From the NCBI GenBank assembly GCA_016928975.1, contig JAFGJR010000045.1, positions 1 through 20,322 of the forward strand: DNA of 20,322 nucleotides, read 5' to 3'. This DNA is from Sedimentisphaerales bacterium. Its GTDB lineage: Bacteria; Planctomycetota; Phycisphaerae; Sedimentisphaerales; SG8-4. Made by a program: the position numbers and the translations under genes. Below are positions 15,116-20,322 of the stretch, one piece after another (within the stretch, counting starts at the first letter, position 1; each line of letters opens with the position of its first letter). The notes below the pieces were generated by a model, which was not told where the DNA came from, ran no database searches, and saw only the letters and a program-made list of their open reading frames with translations.

Positions 15116-16497
15116 GGCTGGTGGAATTTCATCAAGGCGTTGGGACCTGCTGAGTAGACGCTGTCGCGCGTCACGATCGGGCTGTTGCCGCACCCTTCGA
15201 CCAGGCTGATCACGAACCCGGCCTCGCTCGGGCGTCGAGTGACATCGAGGACGTAGAGGTAGTTGTTGCCGTTCGGGCGCCACAGAGCATCATACGGCTG
15301 ATCTTGCGCGCCCACGTAGAGCTTGCCCGACGCGTAGGCGGGTTGAGCGGTCCAGCCTCCGATTGCCATCTCGGGCAGATCTGCCGCGGTGTCCCACACA
15401 AGCTGCGCCCGGTCGCCAAGGTCGCGGAACGCCTGGACCTTGGGCTTCGAGTTGAAGTCGCCCGGCAGGCCACCGCTGACGAAGACCATGTCACCGACTG
15501 CAACCGGGATCGTATCGGTGCGCTCGACCGCCGTCGTCCAGACGATCCGGCCGTCGTTGCAGTCGATCTTCACGAGGGTGGAGTTGTTCTGGCCTGTCGC
15601 CAGGCTGTAATTGTAGGTGGCCGCGTAGAGGAATCCGTCCGCGGTCACTGTCACGCCGCCCCAGAACTGGCCTACGATGGGACTCTGGGAGTCGGCGCCG
15701 GTCGAGTCGAGACCGGGGGCCGCCCAGACCGGCTCATTGGGCTCCGACGTCGCGTTCGCGTCGAACGCATAGACGCGTGCGTCGGAGGTCGCGACGTATA
15801 GGCGCCCGTGGAGGTAGCTCGGCGAGTTTCCCAGTGTGCCGCCGAGGTCACAGCGCCACAGGACCTCGCCGGGCTCGTAGGGGTTGTTCGGCTCGTTGGC
15901 GTCCAGGTTGATGCAGTAGAGATGTCCCTGGCCGTCGTCGGTTCCGTAGCTGGTGTCGGTGATGAAGGCGCGGGCATGGGGCAGGTCCAGCGCCGTGCAC
16001 AGAGAGGCGTTGACGACGGGCCCGTCGAGCTGGGTGGGAGACTTCCAGACCGCCGTGCCGTCGTTCGCGTCGAGAGCGAACACCCTGGATCCCGAGCCGA
16101 TCAGCACGGCGTTGTGTTTCGTGTCCACGCACGGCGTGGAAGACGACCCGTCGCGTGACGGATCGATCCGAGCGGACCAGAGCAGCAGGCCGGAGTCTGC
16201 ATCCCATGCCGCCACCTGGCTGTTGGGCTCCTCCACGCACCTGGCGTATGCAAAGACAGTGCCGGCGTACAAAACCGGACCAGTGGACCCCTCAAACTCG
16301 ACCTGCCGGCTCGCATCCTGCGGATCGGTCGCCGCCTCCCACGCCAGAGTGCTGGCGTCCGCAACGTTCGGCCCATCCACCGCCGTCGATTGCCGGGCGG
16401 CATCCCGTCCCAGATGCGTCCAGTCCTCCGAATCCCCCATCGCCTGACTCACAACAAGACCTGCCAGAACTACAATTGCCCAGATGTTCCTTCTCAT
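15112..16497 (-). CDS. Exported PQQ-type beta-propeller repeat protein
   Basis: This protein has 461 residues. A signal peptide (RRNIWAIVVLAGLVVSQAMG) is followed by repeated propeller blades: VAAWDADSGLLLWS, VFALDANDGTAVWK, LYVATSDARVYAFDA, LVKIDCNDGRIVWTT and NNYLYVLDVTRRPSEAGF. The AxDxxxGxxxW pattern is that of the PQQ-like/YncE-type propellers, but I see no quinoprotein catalytic residues, so it is probably a binding or scaffold protein on the cell surface. ATG 16497 has AGGAG 7 bases upstream. An open frame continues back to 16701, but it runs through the terminator and riboswitch and is spurious. The gene sits behind a cobalamin riboswitch and is coupled to the pseudopilin gene. A role in corrinoid capture is inference. 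Confidence 0.85.
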   Translation of the reverse strand: MRRNIWAIVVLAGLVVSQAMGDSEDWTHLGRDAARQSTAVDGPNVADASTLAWEAATDPQDASRQVEFEGSTGPVLYAGTVFAYARCVEEPNSQVAAWDADSGLLLWSARIDPSRDGSSSTPCVDTKHNAVLIGSGSRVFALDANDGTAVWKSPTQLDGPVVNASLCTALDLPHARAFITDTSYGTDDGQGHLYCINLDANEPNNPYEPGEVLWRCDLGGTLGNSPSYLHGRLYVATSDARVYAFDANATSEPNEPVWAAPGLDSTGADSQSPIVGQFWGGVTVTADGFLYAATYNYSLATGQNNSTLVKIDCNDGRIVWTTAVERTDTIPVAVGDMVFVSGGLPGDFNSKPKVQAFRDLGDRAQLVWDTAADLPEMAIGGWTAQPAYASGKLYVGAQDQPYDALWRPNGNNYLYVLDVTRRPSEAGFVISLVEGCGNSPIVTRDSVYSAGPNALMKFHQP

Positions 16498-16546
16498 TGC
16501 ATGGCTCCTTTCCGAGACATGGCTCCTGACGCGGGAGCGTGCCAAC

Positions 16547-16580
16547 AAAAAAACCGTCGTCTCCACGCGAGAAACGACGG
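16547..16580 (-). terminator. Intrinsic terminator of the cobalamin riboswitch expression platform
   Basis: On the minus strand CCGTCGTTTCT (16580-16570) pairs with GGAGACGACGG (16564-16554) around a five-base loop. The 11-bp stem includes two G-U pairs and is followed directly by seven T (16553-16547). It lies between the riboswitch aptamer and the Shine-Dalgarno of the propeller gene, where a B12-dependent terminator is expected. Confidence 0.85.
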
Positions 16581-16675
16581 TTATCGTTGGCGATAGTCTG
16601 CAAACGGAGCCTGCAGGATCCCAGCTCGATACCTCGTGCGTTCCAGGTCGCGAGAACACGACACGATATGCATCC

Positions 16676-16862
16676 AGCCACAGGCAGGTTTTCTGACTCA
16701 CGTCCTACGTCGAGGCTCCTTCCCATTCGCCCGTGCGAATAGTGGACAACGCCTCTCGGATTTCCGACAGCTATCGGAGCGGACGCTCACAGCGGCGCGA
16801 CCGTCGCGGATTCTCACCGCGTTCCCGTTTTTGTATCCCAATCTGGCGAGACCTGCAGTTGG
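16676..16862 (-). ncRNA. Cobalamin (B12) riboswitch
   Basis: Reading the minus strand, the conserved core is present in order. CGGGAACGCGGTGAGAATCC (about 16827-16808) matches GGGAA-x-GGTGAGAATCC. Then follow GCGACGG and GCCGCTGTGAGC, next CCACT and GGGAAGG (about 16745-16717), and AGTCAGAAAACCTGCC (about 16698-16683), the counterpart of AGCCAGGAGACCTGCC. A GCAGGT (16856-16851) can close the outer stem with ACCTGCC. The length of about 185 bases fits a full aptamer. A TTGACA/TAGCAT promoter stands upstream and a strong terminator downstream, so it should reduce transcription of the propeller-pseudopilin operon when cobalamin is abundant. End points are approximate. Confidence 0.92.
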
Positions 16863-16889
16863 GTATGCACTTCTCAAAGAGCTACGCCG

Positions 16890-16918
16890 ATGCTACGAGG
16901 ACATGAAAGGACTGTCAA
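16890..16918 (-). promoter_or_regulatory. Sigma-70-type promoter driving the riboswitch operon
   Basis: TTGACA (16918-16913) and TAGCAT (16895-16890) on the minus strand have an ideal 17-base spacer. Transcription would begin near 16883, about 25 bases before the outer stem of the riboswitch. Confidence 0.7.
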
Positions 16919-16961
16919 CTGGGAAAATGCGTCACCACATTTTTTTTCTGCGCGGTGTCGG

Positions 16962-17633
16962 CTACCGGCGACGCGAGCCGGACCGCCTCGCGCCTTGCAG
17001 CGAGTTGTTGATGACGTTCGACAGGCCGGGAGTTGAGCCCATGCCGTAACCGCCGCCCGCGCCCATCATCGGGCCGCCATACATGCCGCCAGAGCCAAAT
17101 GGCGAGAAGATATACCGTGCCGGCTCGGCCAACAGGTCGGTGATGTCGTAGACGGCCGTCACCTTCCGGGGGGCGGGCAGACTGTCAACCGTTCCGATGG
17201 TGATCACGCCGCCACGGACTATGTAGCCCAGCTTGGCTGCGGCACCACCCGACAGGGAAAGCAGCAGCAACTCCAGGGATTGCCTTACCGCCACGCCGGA
17301 CACCCCGCTGATCCCGATCGGCGTTTCACTGTAGATCCCGGCGTTTTCGCCGATCTCTCTCCAGAGCACGACGATGTTCAGCGGCGGCGTCGTGCAGTTT
17401 CTCAGGATGTCCACCGCTTCGCTGAAGGGCATCTCCGGCGTGAACGAGGCCGGCGTTCGCTTGGCGGGCATCGCCGGTGTGCTCGCCACAGGCTTACTCG
17501 CAGAGGGCTTTGTTACGCTCTGCGCGCTGTCTTTCTTCACAGAGGGCGCGTTGGGGTCCGCCGCATGTGTCGTCGCGGACAAAAGGACGATCACGGCGAG
17601 CATCGCCGTCACCTGGCATGTTCTTCTGCTCAT
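16962..17633 (-). CDS. Exported protein with STN/secretin-N-like domain and Gly/Met-rich tail
   Basis: This protein has 223 residues. A signal peptide ends near residue 24 (THA-ADP). A Lys/Pro/Ser/Thr-rich linker (about 26-62) follows. Residues about 64-165 have the secretin/TonB short N-terminal (STN) pattern: FSEAVDILRNCTTPPLNIVV, a beta-alpha-beta arrangement, and LGYIVRGGVITIGTVDSL. This is followed by YDITDLLA, common in planctomycete STN-like proteins. The last about 50 residues are Gly/Met rich (GSGGMYGGPMMGAGGGYGMG) and end in a basic RRSGSRRR. It has no secretin pore domain. The start has GGAGG about 8 bases upstream, and its own promoter lies at 17714-17742. The domain assignment is by pattern only; the function is unknown. 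Confidence 0.65.
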   Translation of the reverse strand: MSRRTCQVTAMLAVIVLLSATTHAADPNAPSVKKDSAQSVTKPSASKPVASTPAMPAKRTPASFTPEMPFSEAVDILRNCTTPPLNIVVLWREIGENAGIYSETPIGISGVSGVAVRQSLELLLLSLSGGAAAKLGYIVRGGVITIGTVDSLPAPRKVTAVYDITDLLAEPARYIFSPFGSGGMYGGPMMGAGGGYGMGSTPGLSNVINNSLQGARRSGSRRR

Positions 17634-17713
17634 CTTCGATCCTCCTGACTCGCTGTCGAGCAGAGGTGGTTCTCAACTCTCACAAAATCGCTTTTCGTTG
17701 CCGACGGCACTCC

Positions 17714-17742
17714 ATTGAAGCACGACAGGCCGGCGATGTCAA
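17714..17742 (-). promoter_or_regulatory. Sigma-70-type promoter for the STN-like protein gene
   Basis: TTGACA (17742-17737) and TTCAAT (17719-17714) on the minus strand, spacer 17 bases. Located just after the stop of the HEAT gene and about 80 bases before the start codon at 17633, leaving a leader with a good Shine-Dalgarno. Confidence 0.6.
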
Positions 17743-17758
17743 ATGAAAATCGGGCGTC

Positions 17759-19141
17759 TCACTTCTCGATCGGTTCCTCCGGGCGGTACAAATCCTTCTT
17801 CACCAGGGACTGAGCATTCGCCACGACATGCGGCGAGGTCCGGCGGATGTCGTCCAGCGTCCTCGTGGCCGCCGCAGAGACGCGCGCGTTCTCCTCCTCC
17901 GCCACGATCTGCTCAAGCAGCGCAACCGTCTTGCCGTTCGGATAGTTCCGCAACGCGTAGATCGCCGCCGTCCGGCCGTTCTCCGCCGAGACCTCCTTGT
18001 TGCCGGCCGCCGCATAGAGCAGAGCATCCTGCGCCCGGGGCTCCTTGATCTGCGAGATCGCGTTGACCAGATAGCCGCTCTCACCGGGAGGCGAGGCCTC
18101 CAGCTTTCGCATCAGGTAGCTGATCGCCTGCGGATCGCCGCTGTTGGCCAGACCTTCGATGGCCGCTCGCGACAAGGCATCCTGTGGAGAAGACGCGACG
18201 TCGCCCGCCAACGAGATAAGGGAGTCTGTCGCCTTCGCCGAGTGAATGTTGCTGATCAACTGGGTGATTCGCTCGGCGTCCTGTTCATTGGTGGCCCCGT
18301 CGTACCGCGCGATCAGCTCGTCGATGACGGGCGTATCCGCCATGCGGGACAGAGACTCGCTGGCCGACCGCAAGACCGTGGAATCGGCGGTGGTCATGAT
18401 GTTGTCGAGCAGGACGGGCCAGCTATCATGGTTGCTGATCGCCGCGACCCGCTTGCCCAGCTCCACCTTGTACGGCCCTTCCTTGACCTGGGCGAGCGTG
18501 TCGAGCAGCGTCTCGGTCGCCAACGGCGTCCCGATCCGGGCCAGTGCCTCCGCCGCCCACATGCCCGCCTCGCCTTGCTCGTTGGCAATCACCTGGGTCA
18601 GCGGCGCGATAACCTGGTCGCCCAGCGCGACCAGATCGTCCAGGCACTGCTTGATCCTTGCATGGTCGTTATCCTGAATGGCCTCCTGGAGCACCAGGAG
18701 AATCCCGCCCACTGCGTCCGCCTCCGGTGTGCCCGTACTCTGATTGGCTGCCTCTCTGGCGATGGCCCTGCGCAACTTGGACGCCGGCCTGTCCTCTACC
18801 TGTGTCACCGGCGGGCGTTCCTTCATTTGCGGCGGCTCACCCTGCGGCTCGGTATCGATTCTCGCCCTGGGTAGTCGCTCCGTATCGTCGGCGCTGGTCG
18901 CCTGATCGGACTGATTGGCGGCAGAGCCACGCGTCTCGTGTGACACCGCGCCTTCGCCGGACGGCCGCATGGGCGCCTGTTGAATGGACTGGTTCAGCAG
19001 GTACAGAACGACAAGCGTGACCAGCAAGGCCGCCGGGAAGATCAAGAGCGGCCATTCAAATCGTTTGCCAGGCACTCGCCGGTCGGGCCCGCTGGAAGGC
19101 GACGGTGTCGAGTTCTTCTTGCTGCCGCGATTCGATTTCAT
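17759..19141 (-). CDS. Membrane-anchored HEAT-repeat protein
   Basis: This protein has 460 residues. A basic N-terminal tail (1-29) precedes a single transmembrane helix (about 31-50; PLLIFPAALLVTLVVLYLLN). A disordered acidic and Pro-rich linker (about 51-130) follows. Residues about 145-445 form tandem alpha-helical HEAT-like repeats, e.g. GMWAAEALARIGTPLATETL, ALSRAAIEGLANSGDPQAIS and NGRTAAIYALRNYPNGKTVA. The repeat part most likely faces the periplasm and serves as a protein-binding scaffold. ATG 19141 has GTGAGGTC about 7 bases upstream. A TAGAAT at about 19210 could be a -10 box, but I see no -35. The partner is unknown; the STN-like gene downstream has its own promoter. Confidence 0.8.
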   Translation of the reverse strand: MKSNRGSKKNSTPSPSSGPDRRVPGKRFEWPLLIFPAALLVTLVVLYLLNQSIQQAPMRPSGEGAVSHETRGSAANQSDQATSADDTERLPRARIDTEPQGEPPQMKERPPVTQVEDRPASKLRRAIAREAANQSTGTPEADAVGGILLVLQEAIQDNDHARIKQCLDDLVALGDQVIAPLTQVIANEQGEAGMWAAEALARIGTPLATETLLDTLAQVKEGPYKVELGKRVAAISNHDSWPVLLDNIMTTADSTVLRSASESLSRMADTPVIDELIARYDGATNEQDAERITQLISNIHSAKATDSLISLAGDVASSPQDALSRAAIEGLANSGDPQAISYLMRKLEASPPGESGYLVNAISQIKEPRAQDALLYAAAGNKEVSAENGRTAAIYALRNYPNGKTVALLEQIVAEEENARVSAAATRTLDDIRRTSPHVVANAQSLVKKDLYRPEEPIEK

Positions 19142-19632
19142 ACCGACCTCACAAGCCCGTTGCGGGCAAGTCGCGACAGATGCGCCTCGCCCGCCAGGAC
19201 CGCTTCATTCTACCACTCTGTTACCATTAGACGCACACTCCAGGCGGAAATTCCTCCTTCTTATGTCGGATCGATGCGGCCTGGGAATAAGCGAGCCGCA
19301 GGTTTGACCCCATGTCAGTGGCCCAACGACCGGGCTGCTCGTGGACAGGGGGCCTGCACTCACACTCTGCACATAAGCGGGCAGATCGTAAGTCCCGCCA
19401 GGCAGGTCCGAGAAACCACCCCGGCATGAAGCTACAGTGCAGGGACACACAGACAGGCTGGACGACCTTCAAACGACACCTCGCGGAATCAAGATGCCCC
19501 CAAGTGCTCCGGAGCATGGCTATAGACAGAAGAGCCCCACCACGCTCTGAAACCCCATAATTCCACGCTGGTTGTTTGTCGGCAATTACCAGCATAGCAG
19601 GAACCCTGACTCCCGTCAAGTCCAGACCGCCC
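19142..19632. other. Gene-free stretch, nothing recognised apart from a 12-bp palindrome
   Basis: No frame here has a convincing protein or Shine-Dalgarno, and I found no tRNA or ncRNA. A palindrome TGCTCCGGAGCA lies at 19505-19516. The minus-strand leader of the HEAT gene occupies the first part. Confidence 0.5.
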
Positions 19633-19930
19633 GAATTGGCTTTGTTTCGCGCGACGGGTCTGGCTCACCGTCATGCCGTAGAGACGCAAGATCTTGCGTC
19701 TCTACACCCTTAGATCTCATTCGCGTCGCGGTGAATTGGCTTTGTCTCGCCGACCGCCCATCCCTGTCATTGCTCGCACCTGTCCTTCAATCCGCATTCC
19801 GCAATCCCCACTTCGCAATGCTCCTTTGGTGAATTGGCTTTGTTTCGCACGGCTGCCGTTCCACCCTCTAATCCACATTCCGCAATCAGCAATCCGCACT
19901 CCCACCTCCTGGAGATTGGCTTTGCTTTGC
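19633..19930 (-). repeat. Array of four degenerate 18-base intergenic repeats
   Basis: GAATTGGCTTTGTTTCGC occurs at 19633-19650, with near copies at 19733-19750 (one change), 19831-19848 (identical) and 19913-19930 (degenerate). The periods are 100, 98 and 82 bases. A second motif, AATCCGCATTCCGCAATC, occurs between units at 19789-19806 and, with one change, at 19870-19887. On the minus strand these read as peptides like AKQSQF and NKANS, which appear as spurious hypothetical proteins in many Planctomycetota assemblies. The unit is therefore probably a dispersed family rather than a gene. Confidence 0.75.
19678..19705. repeat. Perfect 28-bp palindrome (REP/MITE-like)
   Basis: GTAGAGACGCAAGA (19678-19691) is followed immediately by its exact reverse complement (19692-19705). 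It lies between the first two units of the 18-base repeat array. Palindromes built on GAGACGCAA...TTGCGTCTC are known as dispersed repeats in several bacterial groups, including cyanobacteria. Confidence 0.8.
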
Positions 19931-20141
19931 ATGATGGGGTCATGTCCGCGATCTCCATGTCTTCATGCGGGTCGGCCTCAGCCCTGCCCGCCAGCCGTGA
20001 CCGAATCGCCCGAATGGCCGTCTACGGTCCTCTATTCAGTTGCATGCTAATCATACAGGCGCGAACGTTCCCTGTCAAGGAAAATCCGGGCAACCGACGC
20101 ATTGCGTGGAACAGAGATAAACCGTTGTATGACATGGACTT

Positions 20142-20183
20142 ACAACTGGCGACTGCGAACCGAGCACTGGGAACTGAATCTGG
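20142..20183 (+). repeat. Degenerate heptamer tandem array
   Basis: Six consecutive seven-base units: ACAACTG, GCGACTG, CGAACCG, AGCACTG, GGAACTG, AATCTGG. The consensus is NNNACTG. It resembles the short tandem repeats seen in intergenic DNA of some bacteria and has no coding sense. Confidence 0.5.
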
Positions 20184-20245
20184 GCTACCGAGAGCCTGCC
20201 CTCGCGAAAGCGGGGGTCGCAGACCACGAAGAGTCAGGGGAACCG

Positions 20246-20322
20246 GTAGAGTAGAGGACTGAGCGACAGAACCGCTCAGTCCCCCCTCGTCGAACCGGAC
20301 GTGCGGATTTCCCGCATCCGGC
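20246..20322 (-). mobile_element. 3' end of a group II intron (domains V and VI), cut by right window edge
   Basis: On the minus strand GCCGGATGCGGGAAATCC plus GCACGTCCGGTTC (20322-20292) forms the catalytic domain V hairpin with its two-base bulge. Domain VI follows: a perfect 10-bp stem GGACTGAGCG/CGCTCAGTCC (20282-20273 with 20265-20256, seven-base loop). A lower stem holds a bulged A at 20252, seven bases from a CTCTAC end at 20246. This is the expected lariat branch point and an AY 3' terminus. The reverse transcriptase/maturase gene, if present, lies beyond the right edge. The flanking exon side is the gene-free repeat region. Confidence 0.85.

Noticed and set aside
13610..15157. A 515-codon plus-strand open frame
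   Set aside because: It runs antisense across comF, the intergenic promoter and the pseudopilin; no domain is recognisable.
16498..16701. N-terminal extension of the propeller protein
   Set aside because: It would translate the terminator and part of the riboswitch; the signal peptide and Shine-Dalgarno fix the start at 16497.
19633..19930. CRISPR array
   Set aside because: Repeats are imperfect, spacing varies from 82 to 100 bases, intervals share a second motif, and no cas gene is present.
19694..20262. Several short open frames in the right-hand repeat region
   Set aside because: They are made of the dispersed repeats and low-complexity DNA, without Shine-Dalgarno or protein-like composition.

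Overview
The window looks like a chromosomal segment of a Planctomycetota bacterium, most likely of the Phycisphaerae/Sedimentisphaerales type. This rests on a planctomycete-style prepilin (N-terminal FSLVEVLVSIG helix, late H-x9-DG-like motif), a Tat-exported sugar isomerase-like protein, exported beta-propeller, STN-like and HEAT proteins, and AT-richer intergenic repeats that read as 'AKQSQF/NKANS' peptides on the minus strand. The lineage call is inference from protein style, not a phylogeny.

Layout. (1) Positions 1-1976: the tail of an IS630-like transposase, then a membrane-anchored phosphoribosyltransferase-like protein paired with an inositol-monophosphatase-family enzyme. Codon use here looks less GC-rich than in the rest of the window. 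(2) 2085-4991: a promoter, a phosphomannomutase/phosphoglucomutase, a DUF1805 protein and a Tat-signal sugar isomerase/epimerase. (3) 5069-9163: a closely packed plus-strand run of an exported protein with an Ada-like zinc knuckle, a UroD/MtaA-type methyltransferase-family protein, a DUF1638 protein, a membrane metallophosphoesterase and an MntP manganese exporter. (4) 9328-11232: a DUF362 protein with two 4Fe-4S clusters and a LexA-like self-cleaving repressor. (5) 11254-16497, minus strand: a GH36-like glycosidase, ComF, a pseudopilin and a PQQ-type beta-propeller. The propeller and pseudopilin genes are translationally coupled. They lie behind a complete regulatory leader: promoter, cobalamin riboswitch, intrinsic terminator and Shine-Dalgarno. 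ComF has its own promoter, positioned for a leaderless transcript. (6) 16962-19141, minus strand: an STN/secretin-like exported protein with its own promoter, and a membrane-anchored HEAT-repeat protein. (7) 19142-20322: no credible gene. It holds an array of degenerate repeats, a perfect 28-bp palindrome, a heptamer array and, at the right edge on the minus strand, the domain V / domain VI end of a group II intron.

The most notable element is the cobalamin riboswitch with an intrinsic-terminator platform controlling two exported proteins that have no evident link to B12 synthesis or transport. The corrinoid-type UroD/DUF1638 pair lies in the same window. The membrane PRTase-IMPase pair next to a transposase remnant is the best candidate for an undescribed accessory system, but its function cannot be read from sequence.
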